A stretch of DNA of 64,000 nt from Microbulbifer yueqingensis (GCF_900100355.1 NZ_FNFH01000002.1:310001-374000); one strand, 5' to 3'. Counted from the first letter of the stretch, positions 1 to 11,019 are shown. Numbers and translations: made by a program. The notes: a model not told the origin generated them from the letters alone.

Positions 1-60
1 GTAGCTGCTCACTCACTATTTCACTTCCTCCTGCGGATACCTGACTGCCCCTACTGATAC

Positions 61-468
61 TTACCGTCTGCTCAGTCCTGCCAGTGCGCCGGCATGGCGC
101 TCCCAGTTCTTGCCGTCAAAAGGCTCCACCCGCACCCCCGCGGGCCTCTCATCCAGGCAGCGCAGGTTGATGCTGTAGCCATCCGGGTTTGAACGGGGAA
201 CATAGAAAGACTTTATCCCGCAATGGCGACAGAAATAATGTCGGGCCACCCCGGAGTTGAAGGTGTAGCAGGAGAGGTCTTCTTTGCCCTGCAATAAATC
301 GAATGCCGCAGCGGGCACGATCAGGTGCTGGAAACCGGACTTTGCGCAAATGGAACAGTTGCAGGCATGGGCCACCAGCGCCTCGCCGGCGCTCCTCGGC
401 AATTTCGCGCGGAAACGAACCCGGCCGCAGTGACAGCCCCCCTGCAGATTCCAGTGATTACCTTCCAT
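61..468 (-). CDS. GFA/CENP-V domain protein (glutathione-dependent formaldehyde-activating-like)
   Basis: About 135 residues, the usual size of a single-domain GFA protein. The zinc-binding cysteines typical of the family are visible: a CHCG motif near the N terminus, CNCSIC about 25 residues later, and CRHCG in the second half. Family members bind zinc and some react with S-hydroxymethylglutathione, but most are uncharacterised, so no substrate is assigned. The ATG at 468 is chosen because it overlaps the stop of the upstream membrane-protein gene by 11 bases, which suggests translational coupling, and a purine-rich AAGAGGG lies just upstream. An in-frame start at 504 would add 12 poorly conserved-looking residues. 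Confidence 0.8.
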   Translation of the reverse strand: MEGNHWNLQGGCHCGRVRFRAKLPRSAGEALVAHACNCSICAKSGFQHLIVPAAAFDLLQGKEDLSCYTFNSGVARHYFCRHCGIKSFYVPRSNPDGYSINLRCLDERPAGVRVEPFDGKNWERHAGALAGLSRR

Positions 469-1093
469 TGCCCTCTTTCCCTTCTCCGAACAGTGGTCGG
501 GCACAGAGCAGCGTCAGCACCGCAATGGCCAACAGCAGGTGGAACCAGTTCATACGTGCGATGCCCAGCAGCCTGGTGGCGCCCGTGCCTACGGCAAGAC
601 TTGCAAAGACCACCAGCAGCGGACCGAGTGACAGCAACGTCGCAGCTGGCGGTGACAGGCGTCGCCGGAACGCGGCAGCGAGCGCCACGCCCAACCACAA
701 CGCCAGACCGATACCAGCGACAGGAAAACGGGAGCTGTCCGTCGCGATCAGGTATACGGCGGCACCGGTGGCCAGGGTCAGCACGCCGTATGCGGGCGCC
801 CGGCTGTCAACTCCCCTCTCGGGCAGAAGGTAAACCCACGCCAGCGCAACCCCAACCAGCGGGAACGTCAGCTGGGCAGACAGCGCCGAGAATACCCGGT
901 GCCAGCCGGTAACGCCGGGGTCGATGGTATAGCGGTAGGCACCGGTGGCCGCAGCCAGCGCCAGCGGCAACAGCGCCGCCACCACCAGCAGCGCGGGCGA
1001 CTGGCAGCGCTCCCGCGTCAGATACCAGTACTGGCTGGCCACCAGCAATGCGGCCAGGGACAACAGTACCTCCGCCAACCAGTAACCCAACAA
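458..1093 (-). CDS. Small multi-pass membrane protein, function unknown
   Basis: This 211-residue protein is mostly hydrophobic, with about six predicted transmembrane stretches separated by short charged loops (for example around YLTRERCQS and FRRRLSPP). I do not recognise a family. The start is a TTG (two TTG codons in a row), supported by a GGGAGAG ribosome-binding site about 7-9 bases upstream. The gene runs into the GFA gene with a short overlap, so the two probably form a two-gene operon. A TAGAAT -10-like hexamer sits at 1124-1129, but no good -35 is placed at the right distance. Confidence 0.6.
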   Translation of the reverse strand: MLGYWLAEVLLSLAALLVASQYWYLTRERCQSPALLVVAALLPLALAAATGAYRYTIDPGVTGWHRVFSALSAQLTFPLVGVALAWVYLLPERGVDSRAPAYGVLTLATGAAVYLIATDSSRFPVAGIGLALWLGVALAAAFRRRLSPPAATLLSLGPLLVVFASLAVGTGATRLLGIARMNWFHLLLAIAVLTLLCARPLFGEGKEGNGR

Positions 1094-1165
1094 GATGCGA
1101 CTCTCCCGTCATGCTTTACCCGGATTCTAACGGACTGGGGCGGGAAATGCGCAATGCGCAATAAA

Positions 1166-1189
1166 AATGCCCCGGCCAGTCGGGGCATT
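1166..1189 (-). terminator. Rho-independent terminator (second of a tandem pair after pnp)
   Basis: A nine-base stem (AATGCCCCG pairing with CGGGGCATT) has a six-base loop. On the minus strand it is followed by TTTTAT. It lies downstream of pnp and upstream of the small membrane-protein gene. Confidence 0.6.
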
Positions 1190-1293
1190 CGGGCAGTGTA
1201 CGCCCACTCAAAATTCTTCTCCCAGATCCGTTCCCCTCCGGGGCGGTAGCAAGCCAACGGAGGCCTGGGCTGCTCCGCAACTGGGAGGCAAAA

Positions 1294-1319
1294 AAAACCC
1301 CGGCACGGGCCGGGGTTTT
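1294..1319 (-). terminator. Rho-independent terminator of pnp
   Basis: An eleven-base perfect stem (AAAACCCCGGC with GCCGGGGTTTT) and a four-base loop are followed on the minus strand by a run of T. It sits about 45 bases after the pnp stop codon and closes the operon. Confidence 0.8.
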
Positions 1320-1363
1320 CGTATAGCCAAGTCACCTCAGTGACATAGCTGGGGGGGCGTGGT

Positions 1364-3481
1364 TCAGCCCTCGTCGGAGGCAGAGCCCTCGACTTCAGCA
1401 CGGTCGGCCTGAGCTTCCTTGATGGACAGCTTGATGCGGCCGCGCTGGTCTACGTCCAGCACCTTCACGAACACCTTCTGGCCTTCGCTCAGGTAGTCGG
1501 TCACCGCATTGACACGCTCCTCGGCGATCTGCGAGATGTGCACCAGACCGTCCTTGCCGGGCAGGAAGTTCACGAACGCGCCGAAGTCGACGATACGTAC
1601 CACGGTGCCCTCATAGATAGCACCGATCTCGGCTTCCGCGGTGATTTCCTCGATGCGGGTAACCGCCGCCTCCAGGCTCTCGCCGTCCTCACCGAATACC
1701 TTGACGGTGCCGTCGTCCTCGATATCGATGGAAGCGCCGGTTTCCTCGGTGATGGAACGGATGGTTGCACCGCCCTTACCGATCACATCGCGGATCTTGT
1801 CCGGGTGGATCTTCAGGGTCGCGTAACGCGGTGCGTTCTCGTTGACGGTAGCGCGGGACTCACCGATCACCTTGTTCATCTCCGCCAGGATATGCAGGCG
1901 GGCATGCAGGGCCTGCTCCAGCGCGGTCTCCATGATCTCTTCGGTGATGCCCTCGATCTTGATGTCCATCTGCAACGCGGTTACGCCGGAGGCAGTACCC
2001 GCTACCTTGAAGTCCATGTCGCCGAGGTGGTCCTCGTCACCGAGGATATCGGTCAGGACCGCATAGCCATCGTCCTCTTTCACCAGGCCCATGGCGATAC
2101 CGGCTACCGGCGCCTTCAGCGGCACGCCGGCGTCCATCAGCGCCAGGCTGGAACCACAGACGGAAGCCATGGAGCTGGAGCCGTTGGATTCGGTGATCTC
2201 GGAAACCACACGCAGGGTGTAGGGGAAGCTCTCCGGGTCCGGCAGCACAGCCGCGATACCGCGACGGGCCAGGCGGCCGTGGCCGATTTCGCGACGGCCG
2301 GTGGCACCTACGCGACCCGCCTCACCTACTGAGTAGGGGGGGAAGTTGTAGTGCAGCATGAAGTAGTCTTTGCGCTCGCCTTCGAGAGCGTCGATGATCT
2401 GCGCATCGCGGGTAGCGCCCAGGGTTGATACCACCAGCGCCTGGGTTTCGCCGCGGGTAAACAGCGCGGAACCGTGACCTTTGGGCAGCACGCCGACTTC
2501 TACGCTGATCGGGCGCACGGTCTTGGTGTCGCGACCGTCGATACGGGGCTCACCGCGAACCACGGCGCCGCGTACGATCTTCTTCTCGAGCTTGCCGAAG
2601 TATTTCTTGACTGTCCCCTCATCCACTTCTTCAGTGGCCAGGGCCTCGGCAGCCTCACTGCGCAGCTCGCCCAGGCGGGTGGTGCGCTGCTGCTTGTCGG
2701 TGATACGGTAGGCCTCGGCCACCTTGTCACCGAACTGGTTTTCCAGGGCGGCCTTCAGCTCTTCGTTCACCGGCTCTGGCTGCCAGTCCCACTCGGGCTT
2801 GCCTGCTTCAGCTTTCAGCTCTTCGCAGACTTTGACTACAGCCTGCATTTCCTGGTGTGCGAACAATACCGCGCCCAGCATGATGTCTTCCGGCAGCTCC
2901 TTGGCTTCGGATTCAACCATCAGCACAGCGTCCTTGGTGCCGGCGACAACCATGTCCAGCTCGGACTTGGCCAGCGCGCTGTAAGTCGGGTTCAGCAGGT
3001 AACCGTCTTCCTGGGTGTATCCGACGCGGGCGGCACCAATGGGGCCACCGAACGGGATGCCGGACACGGACAACGCAGCAGAAGTGCCTATCATGCCGGC
3101 GATATCCGGATCCACGTCCTTTTCGGCGGAAAGCACGGTGATCATCACCTGTACTTCGTTCATGAAGCCGTTCGGGAACAGCGGACGGATCGGTCGGTCG
3201 ATCAGGCGGGAAGTTAGGGTCTCTTTCTCGGACGGGCGGCCTTCACGCTTGAAGAAGCCACCGGGAATCTTGCCGGCCGCGTAGGCCTTTTCCTGGTAGT
3301 GTACGGACAGCGGGAAGAAACCCTGGTCGGGCTTGGCTTCCTTGGCGCCCACAACGGTACACAGCACCACGGTCTCGCCCATGGTGACCAACGCCGCACC
3401 GGTAGCCTGGCGCGCGACGCGGCCGGTCTCGATGGTGACTTGCTGATTGCCGTACTGGAAGGTTTTGCTTACTGGATTCAC
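1364..3481 (-). CDS. pnp: Polyribonucleotide nucleotidyltransferase (PNPase)
   Basis: PNPase degrades RNA 3' to 5' using phosphate and is part of the degradosome. The 705-residue product matches the usual length. Two RNase PH-like halves are recognisable (first with [16 protein letters not shown] and [13 protein letters not shown]; second with [10 protein letters not shown] and [17 protein letters not shown]), followed by a KH domain ([14 protein letters not shown]) and an S1 domain ([18 protein letters not shown]). The start is GTG at 3481, because [10 protein letters not shown] is the normal N terminus and GGAGACAGGA lies upstream. A longer reading frame up to 3751 is an open leader, not protein. 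It is preceded by rpsO, as in most gammaproteobacteria. Confidence 0.97.
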   Translation of the reverse strand: MNPVSKTFQYGNQQVTIETGRVARQATGAALVTMGETVVLCTVVGAKEAKPDQGFFPLSVHYQEKAYAAGKIPGGFFKREGRPSEKETLTSRLIDRPIRPLFPNGFMNEVQVMITVLSAEKDVDPDIAGMIGTSAALSVSGIPFGGPIGAARVGYTQEDGYLLNPTYSALAKSELDMVVAGTKDAVLMVESEAKELPEDIMLGAVLFAHQEMQAVVKVCEELKAEAGKPEWDWQPEPVNEELKAALENQFGDKVAEAYRITDKQQRTTRLGELRSEAAEALATEEVDEGTVKKYFGKLEKKIVRGAVVRGEPRIDGRDTKTVRPISVEVGVLPKGHGSALFTRGETQALVVSTLGATRDAQIIDALEGERKDYFMLHYNFPPYSVGEAGRVGATGRREIGHGRLARRGIAAVLPDPESFPYTLRVVSEITESNGSSSMASVCGSSLALMDAGVPLKAPVAGIAMGLVKEDDGYAVLTDILGDEDHLGDMDFKVAGTASGVTALQMDIKIEGITEEIMETALEQALHARLHILAEMNKVIGESRATVNENAPRYATLKIHPDKIRDVIGKGGATIRSITEETGASIDIEDDGTVKVFGEDGESLEAAVTRIEEITAEAEIGAIYEGTVVRIVDFGAFVNFLPGKDGLVHISQIAEERVNAVTDYLSEGQKVFVKVLDVDQRGRIKLSIKEAQADRAEVEGSASDEG

Positions 3482-3729
3482 GTTTTTTTCCTGTCTCCTG
3501 TCGGTTACTGGCCCATTCCAGTAACCCCTACAAAGCACGCCCCCGCGAAAGAAATACCACCGCGGGAACGATAACAGCGGGCCCGGGCCCGCGAGCCGGG
3601 CTGGCGCCCGGCGCTCCCGGCATGTTGCCGGCGAGCACACCAGATCGGCAATTGCTATGAATACCTGCCGGGCTGGCGCAACCCCAGGAGACCGGCAATG
3701 CCCCTCTCCTGAAAGTCTGTAAAAAGAAG
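3482..3729 (-). promoter_or_regulatory. pnp leader RNA, GC-rich and highly foldable
   Basis: This 248-base interval between rpsO and pnp has no gene. It holds a perfect 16-base palindrome (GCGGGCCCGGGCCCGC, 3577-3592) and an adjacent GCCGGG/CCCGGC hairpin (3595-3612). In Escherichia coli the equivalent leader forms an RNase III-cut hairpin through which PNPase represses itself. That this leader does the same is inference from position and foldability. Confidence 0.4.
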
Positions 3730-3752
3730 AATGCCCGCCAGAGGCGGGCATT
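3730..3752 (-). terminator. Terminator between rpsO and pnp
   Basis: A ten-base stem (AATGCCCGCC/GGCGGGCATT) with a three-base loop is followed on the minus strand by CTTCTTTTT. It begins 8 bases after the rpsO stop. Read-through or a separate pnp promoter must supply pnp. Confidence 0.7.
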
Positions 3753-3760
3753 CCAGGGTC

Positions 3761-4030
3761 TTAGCGACGCAGGCCGAGCTTGGAGATCAGCTGTGCGTAA
3801 CGGTTCAGATCCTTTTTCTTCAGGTAGTCCAGCAGCTTGCGACGCTGGTTTACCATGCGGATCAGGCCACGGCGGGAGTGGTGATCCTGCTTGTGCTCGG
3901 AAAAGTGAGCCTGAAGCTTGTTGATGTTGGCGGTCAGCAGGGCTACCTGGACTTCCGGTGAACCGGTGTCGCCCTCGGATTGGCCGTGCTCTTTCAGGAT
4001 TGCTTCTTTTTCAGATGCATTCAGTGCCAT
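3761..4030 (-). CDS. rpsO: 30S ribosomal protein S15
   Basis: The 89-residue product has the exact usual length of S15 and typical sequence ([12 protein letters not shown], then [14 protein letters not shown] and the [20 protein letters not shown] helix). S15 binds the central domain of 16S rRNA and nucleates assembly of the 30S platform. The ATG at 4030 has a GAGGT ribosome-binding site at good spacing; the open frame extends further upstream but is not conserved. It lies between truB and pnp, with its own terminator downstream. Confidence 0.98.
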   Translation of the reverse strand: MALNASEKEAILKEHGQSEGDTGSPEVQVALLTANINKLQAHFSEHKQDHHSRRGLIRMVNQRRKLLDYLKKKDLNRYAQLISKLGLRR

Positions 4031-4125
4031 AACGAAATACCTCGTCGTAATATGCTTTAAAGATACGGCTGGCCCGTGCATATTTACAGACCAGCTAGTC
4101 GGTTTTGCGACCCCTGCCCGGAGGG

Positions 4126-5067
4126 TCAGTTGCCGCTTACCAGGCGACGTGGTGCCACGCACCCGTCGTCGGTAATCTCTCCTACGCCCAGAAAATCACC
4201 GCTTTCCAGGAAGAGGCGCACCATATCACCTTCTTCCCCGAGACGGTAGACCTGCAGGTCCATGACCGGCTGCCCCTGGCGCACATAGTAGCCAGTGTTG
4301 TCCGGCAATGTGAGCTTCGGCAAGCCACTGGCGGGCGCATCCACAGGCAGCAGGTGATGATCGAGCACTTCCGCGCGGTCCTCGCCGCGCTCGGCAGTGA
4401 GCTCCTCCAGCGTCACTGCGTCGGCCTCATCGAAGGGACCGGCGGCACTGCGGTGCAGCTGTTCGACATAGGCGCCCACACCAAGCGCCGCGCCGAGGTC
4501 CTCTGCCAGGCTGCGCACATAGGTGCCCTTGGAGCAGTGTATCTCCACCTCGGCGCGGGGTTGCGGCCCGGGGGTGAAGCTGAGCAGCTCATACTCGAAG
4601 ATCTCCACTTCGCGCGCCTCGCGCTCCACCTCTACGCCCTGCCGCGCCAGCTTGTACAGGGGCTGGCCCTTGTGCTTGAGGGCGGAGTACATGGACGGCA
4701 CCTGCTTGATTCGGCCCCGGAACTGGTCCATGGCCTCACGCACATCACTCTCGGTCAGGCCGGAGGCGTCGGCGGTATCGATCACATCGCCATCGGCATC
4801 CCCGCTGGCCGTGCGCATGCCGAAGCAGAAAGTGCTGCGGTAGCGCTTGTCGGCGTCCAGCAGGTACTGGGAAAACTTGGTGGCCTCCCCGAAGCACACC
4901 GGCAGCACACCGGTGGCCAGCGGGTCCAGGGCACCCGTGTGTCCGGCGCGGTTAGCAAAAAACAGTCGCTTGGCTTTCTGGAGGGCGTCGTTGGCGGTGA
5001 TTCCGGCAGGCTTGTTAAGCAGCAGGACGCCGTTAACCGCACGGCCCCATTTTGGTCTGCGGCCCAT
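4126..5067 (-). CDS. truB: tRNA pseudouridine-55 synthase
   Basis: TruB makes pseudouridine 55 in the T loop of tRNAs. The 313-residue product is the normal length. The catalytic motif [12 protein letters not shown], with the nucleophilic Asp at residue 48, follows the NKPAGIT segment. The C-terminal PUA-like region is present. The gene starts 2 bases after the rbfA stop, so the pair is translationally linked. Confidence 0.97.
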   Translation of the reverse strand: MGRRPKWGRAVNGVLLLNKPAGITANDALQKAKRLFFANRAGHTGALDPLATGVLPVCFGEATKFSQYLLDADKRYRSTFCFGMRTASGDADGDVIDTADASGLTESDVREAMDQFRGRIKQVPSMYSALKHKGQPLYKLARQGVEVEREAREVEIFEYELLSFTPGPQPRAEVEIHCSKGTYVRSLAEDLGAALGVGAYVEQLHRSAAGPFDEADAVTLEELTAERGEDRAEVLDHHLLPVDAPASGLPKLTLPDNTGYYVRQGQPVMDLQVYRLGEEGDMVRLFLESGDFLGVGEITDDGCVAPRRLVSGN

Positions 5068-5069
5068 GA

Positions 5070-5480
5070 TTACTCTTTATCGTCACCGTCGTTGTCACCG
5101 GCTTCATCGTCGTGATGACTCCGGTCGGATTGCACCGCCTTGTCGATCAGGGCCGACAGCTCCTGCCCGCGAACGGAGGTTTCGTCGTAGCGGAACTGCA
5201 GGCGCGGGATGGTGCGAATCTGGATAGCCCGTGCCAGCTGGCTGCGCAGGAAACCCGCAGCCTTGTTGAGGACGTCCATGGAAGTCTTGATCTTGGCCGG
5301 GTCGTCTTCACCAACAAGGGTGACAAAAACCTTGGCCGACGCGAGGTCGCGGCTGACCTCGACATCGTTGATGTTGACCATGCCCAGGCGCGGGTCGCGG
5401 ACTTCGCGCTGGATAAGCTGGGAAAGCTCGCGACGCATGGCATCGGCGACGCGGTCGGCGCGGTGGAATTCTCTGGCCAT
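5070..5480 (-). CDS. rbfA: 30S ribosome-binding factor A
   Basis: RbfA is a KH-fold maturation factor that binds the 30S subunit and is needed for 16S 5'-end processing and cold adaptation. At 136 residues it is the usual size. The N terminus (REFHRADRVADAMRRELSQLIQREVRDPRLG) and the DVEVSRDLASAKVFVTL strand are typical. The tail is acidic (HHDDEAGDNDGDD). It lies between infB and truB as expected. Confidence 0.96.
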   Translation of the reverse strand: MAREFHRADRVADAMRRELSQLIQREVRDPRLGMVNINDVEVSRDLASAKVFVTLVGEDDPAKIKTSMDVLNKAAGFLRSQLARAIQIRTIPRLQFRYDETSVRGQELSALIDKAVQSDRSHHDDEAGDNDGDDKE

Positions 5481-5511
5481 TGTTTACCTGTGAGAACGGC
5501 TGGCATAAAAA

Positions 5512-5537
5512 GTCATCCCGGCAGGCGCCGGGATGAC
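5512..5537 (-). terminator. Terminator-like hairpin between infB and rbfA
   Basis: An eleven-base perfect stem (GTCATCCCGGC/GCCGGGATGAC) with a four-base loop is followed on the minus strand by TTTTTATG. It lies 34 bases after the infB stop and 31 bases before the rbfA start. It would be expected to reduce transcription into rbfA-truB, or act as an RNA-processing/stability hairpin. Confidence 0.55.
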
Positions 5538-5571
5538 GGTGTCGCAGGGCCGGGCTGCGCCCGGGCCGGGA

Positions 5572-8343
5572 TTACAGCTCGCGGGCAACCTTGACGATAT
5601 CAAAGACCTCGATCTGGTCGCCGGGCTTGACGTCATTGTAGTCCTTAACACCGATACCACATTCCATGCCGTTGCGGACTTCCTGGACATCGTCCTTGAA
5701 GCGGCGCAGCGACTCCAGCTCACCCTGGTAGATCACCACATTGTCGCGCAGTACCCGGATCGGCTTGTTGCGGTAGACGGTACCCTCGGTAACCATACAG
5801 CCGGCAATCGCACCGAACTTCGGCGAGCGGAACACATCGCGCACCTCGGCGATACCGACGATCTCCTCGCGGACTTCCGGCTCCAGCATGCCCGACAGGG
5901 CCTGCTTGACCTCGTCCAGGAGATTGTAGATCACGCTGTAGTAGCGGATCTCCACACTTTCGGTCTCAGCCAGCTTCCGCGCAGTGACATCGGCACGGGT
6001 ATTGAAGCCGATGATAATGGCGCCTGCGGTCAGGGCCAGGTTGACGTCGTTTTCGGCGATACCGCCGACGCCACTGGACACCACATTGACGGACACCTCT
6101 TCGTTACCGATGTCCGCCAGCGCGGACAGGATGGCTTCGAGGGAGCCGCGTACGTCGGCCTTGATGACCACCGGCAGTACTTTCCGCTCGCCCGCTTCCA
6201 TGTCAGCAAACATGTTTTCCAGCTTGGCTGCCTGCTGGCGCTGCATGCGCTCGCGGCGCTCCTTCTCGGCGCGCTGCTCGGCCACTTCGCGGGCCTTGCG
6301 CTCATCGGCCACCACCATGAACTCATCACCGGCATTGGGTGTAGTGTCGAGTCCCAGCAGCTCCACCGGGGTGGAGGGGCCGGCTTCCTTGACGCTCTTG
6401 CCCAGCTCATTGGTCATGGCGCGCACGCGGCCATAGCTCTGGCCGGCGAGAACGATATCACCGCGCTTGAGCTCACCGCTCTGTACCAGCAGGGTGGCTA
6501 CCACACCGCGGCCTTTCTCCAGGCGGGACTCGATCACGACGCCACGGGCAGGAACGCCAACCTCGGACTTGAGCTCGAGCATTTCGGCCTGCAGGGAAAC
6601 CGCTTCCAGCAGCTCATCGATGCCCTGGCCGGTATGGGCCGACACCTCGATAAACTGGGTGTCGCCACCCCAGTCCTCGGGAATGACATCCTTGGCGGCG
6701 AGTTCGTTCTTGACACGATCCGGGTCGGCGCCTTCCTTGTCGCACTTGTTGATGGCGACAACCAGGGGTACCCCGGCGGCCTTGGCGTGCTGGATGGCCT
6801 CTTCGGTCTGCGGCATGACACCGTCGTCCGCTGCCACAACCAGGATCACCACGTCGGTGGCCTGGGCGCCGCGTGCACGCATGGCGGTAAACGCGGCGTG
6901 GCCCGGGGTATCCAGGAAGGCGACCTCGCCCTGGCTGGTCTGCACCCGGTAGGCACCGATGTGCTGGGTAATGCCGCCGGCCTCACCGGAAGCCACCTTG
7001 GTCTTGCGAATATAATCCAGCAGTGATGTCTTGCCGTGGTCAACGTGACCCATGACGGTCACTACCGGGGCGCGGGAAACCTCCTCGCCCTCGGCCCGCT
7101 CGACTTCCGCCACCAGGCTCTCTTCCAGCTCGTTCTCGGAACGCAGCACCACCTTGTGGCCCAGCTCCTCAACAATCAGGGTCGCGGTATCGCGATCGAT
7201 CGGCTGGTTGATGGTAACCATCTCACCCATTTTCATGAGTCGCTTGATGAGTTCACCGGCCTTCATGTTCAACTGCTTGGCCAGGTCACCGACGGTAATG
7301 GTTTCACCTAACTGTACTTCGTACACCTGCTTTCCCGTGGGCTTCTTGAACCCGTGTGTATTCTTGATTTTCAGCGTAGGACGGGACAGTGAGCGCGTGC
7401 TGCGCTTTTCGCTCTCGTCGTCCTCGAAAGCCTCAAGGGCCTGCTCGTACAGAGCGGTCTTACTGGACTTCTTGGGTCCGCCCTTGGTCTTGCGGCCACG
7501 GCGCTTGCGCGGCTCATCTTCATCTTTGTCCGCGGTGACGGGCGTCGCCTCCAGCTTGCGTCGCAATGACGGCTTGACTGCCCCGGCTGCCTTGGCCTTC
7601 TCCTCGCGCTCCTGCTTCTCTTTTTCGGCGCGCTGGCGCTCTTCCTCAAGGCGGGCCTTCTTCTCTTCGAGTTCCTGCTCCTCACGGGCAGTCTGCACTT
7701 TGCGGCGCTCCATAGCGGCAATACGCATCGCCTCGATGTCGTCCACATAGGTAGAGCGCACCGGCGCCGGCTTGGCCTGTTCCGCCTCTTCACCTGATCC
7801 CGGGGCTTCCTCGCCCGCCTCTGCGGCCACCTCGGCCGGCTCCTCAGGCTGTTCTTCTGCGGCCACCTCGGCCTGCTGCTCAGCTGCAGCCTCGGCCGCG
7901 GCTTTGGCTTCCGCTTCGGCACGTGCGCGCTCGGCTTCGGCCTGCTCGGCGCGCGCCCGCTCCTGTTCTGCCTGCTCCGCCAGCGCCTTTTCAAGCTCCG
8001 CCCGCTGGGCTTCCACGGCGGATTCCGCCGCCTGTTCAGCTTCGGGACGCTTGACGTAGGTACGCTTCTTGCGCACTTCCACATTCACTGTCTTGCGGCC
8101 GGTGCCAGAGCCGGTTTTCAGTGTGGTTGTGGTCTTGCGCTTGAGGGTGATCTTGCGCGGCGCGGACGCCTCTTGCTCCCCGTGGCTGCTTTTGAGGAAG
8201 TTGAGCAGGACCTGCTTTTCCTCATCCGACACCATGGCGTCGGCAGAGGTGTGGGGCAAACCCGCGTCTTTCATCTGCTTGAGCAGACGATCCTCGGTGG
8301 CACCAACCGATTTGGCGAGTTCGCTAACTGTTACTTCGGCCAT
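5572..8343 (-). CDS. infB: Translation initiation factor IF-2
   Basis: IF-2 is the GTPase that brings fMet-tRNA to the 30S subunit. The 923-residue product has an IF2_N domain ([28 protein letters not shown]), a long Ala/Glu/Arg-rich coiled linker (roughly residues 110-270), then the GTPase with [17 protein letters not shown] and NKCD motifs from about residue 425, and the C-terminal EF-Tu-like and fMet-tRNA-binding domains ending in VKVAREL. It sits between nusA and rbfA. The Ala-rich coiled linker varies most between species. Confidence 0.98.
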   Translation of the reverse strand: MAEVTVSELAKSVGATEDRLLKQMKDAGLPHTSADAMVSDEEKQVLLNFLKSSHGEQEASAPRKITLKRKTTTTLKTGSGTGRKTVNVEVRKKRTYVKRPEAEQAAESAVEAQRAELEKALAEQAEQERARAEQAEAERARAEAEAKAAAEAAAEQQAEVAAEEQPEEPAEVAAEAGEEAPGSGEEAEQAKPAPVRSTYVDDIEAMRIAAMERRKVQTAREEQELEEKKARLEEERQRAEKEKQEREEKAKAAGAVKPSLRRKLEATPVTADKDEDEPRKRRGRKTKGGPKKSSKTALYEQALEAFEDDESEKRSTRSLSRPTLKIKNTHGFKKPTGKQVYEVQLGETITVGDLAKQLNMKAGELIKRLMKMGEMVTINQPIDRDTATLIVEELGHKVVLRSENELEESLVAEVERAEGEEVSRAPVVTVMGHVDHGKTSLLDYIRKTKVASGEAGGITQHIGAYRVQTSQGEVAFLDTPGHAAFTAMRARGAQATDVVILVVAADDGVMPQTEEAIQHAKAAGVPLVVAINKCDKEGADPDRVKNELAAKDVIPEDWGGDTQFIEVSAHTGQGIDELLEAVSLQAEMLELKSEVGVPARGVVIESRLEKGRGVVATLLVQSGELKRGDIVLAGQSYGRVRAMTNELGKSVKEAGPSTPVELLGLDTTPNAGDEFMVVADERKAREVAEQRAEKERRERMQRQQAAKLENMFADMEAGERKVLPVVIKADVRGSLEAILSALADIGNEEVSVNVVSSGVGGIAENDVNLALTAGAIIIGFNTRADVTARKLAETESVEIRYYSVIYNLLDEVKQALSGMLEPEVREEIVGIAEVRDVFRSPKFGAIAGCMVTEGTVYRNKPIRVLRDNVVIYQGELESLRRFKDDVQEVRNGMECGIGVKDYNDVKPGDQIEVFDIVKVAREL

Positions 8344-8469
8344 TCTCTCTCCTGAAAGTCGCTAGGTCGGAGGGGTTTTATCTGAATCACCCGCAATTAT
8401 TACATGACGGCATTCCATAGGACCCGCTATCCGGGCCCGATCATTGTACTACCGGTTCTCGCGGCGGCG

Positions 8470-9972
8470 TTACGCCTGCTCGCCGCTGTCGTCGGCGAAC
8501 CAGGGCTCGCGCGCCTTCATGATCAGGGCAGCCGCCCGCTCCTGATCCACGCCTTCGATGTCCAGCAGGTCATCAACTGCCTGCTCAGCCAGGTCTTCCA
8601 TGCTGGCGATACCGCGGCTGGCCAGCTGGTAGGCCAACTGGCGATCCATGCCTTCCATATTCAGCAGGTCTTCCTGCGGCTCGGTGGCATCCAGCTGCTC
8701 TTCTGAGGCGAGCGCTTGGGTCAGCAGTGCGTCCTTGGCGCGGGCGCGCAGCTCCTCGGCAATTTCCTCGTCGAAGCCTTCGATTCCGAGCATCTCCTCG
8801 ATGGGTACGTAAGCCACCTCCTCGAGGGTGGTAAAGCCTTCTTCCACGAGTACGCCGGCGACATCCTCGTCGATATCCAGGCGCGCCATGAAGTTTTCCA
8901 TGATGCTGCCAGATTCGGCTTCCTGCTTTTCCTGCCACTCCTCAACGCTCATTACGTTGATTTGCCACTGGGTCAGCTCAGAGGCCAGGCGTACGTTCTG
9001 GCCGCTGCGACCGATGGCCATGGCCAGGTTTTCCTCAGCCACCGCCACGTCCATGGACCCGGCATCCTCGTCCACGACGATGGACTCGATCTCGGCCGGG
9101 GCCATGGCATTGATTACAAACTGTGCCGGGTTTTCATCCCACAGCACAATATCCACGCGCTCGCCGGACAGCTCGTTGGAGACCGCCTGCACACGCGCAC
9201 CGCGCATACCCACGCAGGCGCCGACCGGGTCGATGCGCCCATCGTTGGTGTTCACCGCGATTTTGGCTCGCAGGCCCGGGTCGCGGGCCGCACCCTTGAT
9301 CTCAATAACTTCCTCGGCGATTTCCGGCACCTCGATGCGGAACAGCTCGATCAGCATCTCCGGGCAGGAGCGGCTCAGCATCAACTGCGGGCCGCGGGCC
9401 TCCGGCTGGATCTCAAGCAGGATCGCGCGTACGCGGTCACCGAGACGGAAGATCTCGCGTCCCACCAGCTGGTCGCGCGGCAGGCGCGCCTCGGCGTTGC
9501 CACCCAGGTCGACGGCGATAAACTCGCGGGTAACCTTTTTCACGGTGCCACTGACCAACTCGCCGACACGGTCACGATACTCTTCGACAACCTTGGCACG
9601 CTCGGCCTCGCGCACTTTCTGCACGATGACCTGCTTGGCGGTCTGGGCGGCGATCCGGCCGAACTCCACGTTCTCTACTTGCTCGCGATACACGTCACCG
9701 GCTTTCAGTTCCGGGTCTTTTTCGTGGGCCTCTTCCAGGGTGAACTGGGTACCCAGCTCGGCGAGAGTGTCATCGTCCACGACTTCCCAGCTGCGGAAAG
9801 TCTCATAGTCGCCAGTCCTGCGATCGATGATCACTTCAACGGTGGAGTCCTCGTCGTAGCGCTTCTTGGTGGCCGTTGCCAGGGCGGCCTCGATTGCCTG
9901 GAAAATAATTTCCCGGTCAACGCCCTTTTCGTTGGAAACCGCCTCGGCTACCAGCAAGATCTCTTTGTTCAT
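8470..9972 (-). CDS. nusA: Transcription termination/antitermination factor NusA
   Basis: NusA binds RNA polymerase and regulates pausing, termination and antitermination. The 500-residue product has the RNA polymerase-binding N domain ([17 protein letters not shown]), an S1 domain ([21 protein letters not shown]), two KH domains (including [17 protein letters not shown] and [16 protein letters not shown]), and the two C-terminal acidic helix-hairpin repeats ([17 protein letters not shown] and [15 protein letters not shown]) found in gammaproteobacterial NusA. It follows rimP. Confidence 0.98.
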   Translation of the reverse strand: MNKEILLVAEAVSNEKGVDREIIFQAIEAALATATKKRYDEDSTVEVIIDRRTGDYETFRSWEVVDDDTLAELGTQFTLEEAHEKDPELKAGDVYREQVENVEFGRIAAQTAKQVIVQKVREAERAKVVEEYRDRVGELVSGTVKKVTREFIAVDLGGNAEARLPRDQLVGREIFRLGDRVRAILLEIQPEARGPQLMLSRSCPEMLIELFRIEVPEIAEEVIEIKGAARDPGLRAKIAVNTNDGRIDPVGACVGMRGARVQAVSNELSGERVDIVLWDENPAQFVINAMAPAEIESIVVDEDAGSMDVAVAEENLAMAIGRSGQNVRLASELTQWQINVMSVEEWQEKQEAESGSIMENFMARLDIDEDVAGVLVEEGFTTLEEVAYVPIEEMLGIEGFDEEIAEELRARAKDALLTQALASEEQLDATEPQEDLLNMEGMDRQLAYQLASRGIASMEDLAEQAVDDLLDIEGVDQERAAALIMKAREPWFADDSGEQA

Positions 9973-10029
9973 GCAGCTGTGCCCCTAAATCGCCTGCCAG
10001 CAGGCGCCTACTAGAAAATGACTGAAAAG

Positions 10030-10494
10030 TTACTTGGTAAACTGGGGAATAATGTTGGCCTTCTCGATGCTATCGATTGGCAACAGGTATTCGTTCTCAC
10101 CGTCAATGCGCAACACCACTTCCTCGCCCTCGACTCCGGCGAGCAGGCCACGCCACTTGCGCTGCCCGTCGAGGGGCATGCGCAGCCGCACCTCGATCTG
10201 GGCGCCGACATAACGCTCGAACTGCTCCAGGCGGTACAGGGGCCGGTCCATGCCCGGGGACGACACCTCCAGGGTGTAGTTGCCGCTGATAGGATCTTCC
10301 ACGTCCATTACGGCACTCACCTGGCGACTGACCTTCTCGCAGTCCTCCACTGAGATCCCGTCCTCGGAATCGATGTAGATACGCAGCAACGCGTTGCGGC
10401 CGTGGGTCTGGTACTCAATACCCCAGAGCTCACAACCCAGCGAGGCCACCACCGGCCCCAGGAGTTCTTCCAGCTGTTCGCGCTTGGTCGCCAT
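10030..10494 (-). CDS. rimP: Ribosome maturation factor RimP
   Basis: RimP is needed for 30S maturation. It has 154 residues from the ATG at 10494 ([16 protein letters not shown]), with the family motifs [27 protein letters not shown] and [14 protein letters not shown]. Another in-frame ATG at 10512 would add six residues; 10494 is preferred for its GGTGA about 7 bases upstream and for length. It is the first protein gene after metY, as in other gammaproteobacteria. Confidence 0.95.
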   Translation of the reverse strand: MATKREQLEELLGPVVASLGCELWGIEYQTHGRNALLRIYIDSEDGISVEDCEKVSRQVSAVMDVEDPISGNYTLEVSSPGMDRPLYRLEQFERYVGAQIEVRLRMPLDGQRKWRGLLAGVEGEEVVLRIDGENEYLLPIDSIEKANIIPQFTK

Positions 10495-10673
10495 GCTATT
10501 CACCACGCTCATCCGGGGCCTACCGGGCTGGCCGGCGACCACCACCTTGGATGGGGCGCTTCCAGGCACCCCACAAACAAAAAATGGGCTGGGAAGCCCG
10601 CCCCACGGTCCGAATGACAAACCGTGGCGCCTACTTCCGGCCCATTCGGAAACCGCATCTCGCAGATACGAAA

Positions 10674-10692
10674 AAGCCCCTGACCGGGGCTT
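10674..10692 (-). terminator. Terminator-like hairpin between metY and rimP
   Basis: A stem of AAGCCCC with GGGGCTT and a five-base loop is followed by a T run on the minus strand. It lies about 40 bases after the tRNA 3' end. It probably partly separates tRNA from rimP-nusA-infB expression. Confidence 0.6.
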
Positions 10693-10732
10693 CAAACGCG
10701 AAACACCGGACTGAAGGCCAGCGTTTCAAATT

Positions 10733-10809
<77 letters not shown>

Positions 10810-10884
10810 TCAACTCCGAGAAACCGGCTCTGGTACTTCCGGCTTCCCTGCGGTGGGTTGCCCCAACCGCTCAAGAGGCTGCGC

Positions 10885-10913
10885 ATTCTAGGGAACGGGC
10901 CCGGTTGCGTCAA
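10885..10913 (-). promoter_or_regulatory. Sigma70 promoter of metY and the nusA-infB operon
   Basis: On the minus strand TTGACG (10908-10913) and TAGAAT (10885-10890) are separated by exactly 17 bases, a near-consensus promoter. The discriminator that follows is GC-rich (GCGCAGCC), typical of stringently controlled stable-RNA promoters. Transcription would start about 70 bases before the tRNA. Confidence 0.8.
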
Positions 10914-11019
10914 CCCTTGTCTGGCATTTATTTTTCCATCGCCCTGTGCGCCCCGGTTCCTATTATAGAACCAAATCCGCGGAAGCAAATTATCGCGCGC
11001 CGGGCTGCCGGCCGGCGCC

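Noticed and set aside
3482-3751. An open frame extends pnp by about 90 residues upstream
   Set aside because: [10 protein letters not shown] is the normal PNPase N terminus, a ribosome-binding site precedes the GTG at 3481, and the extra sequence crosses a terminator and lies in a structured leader.
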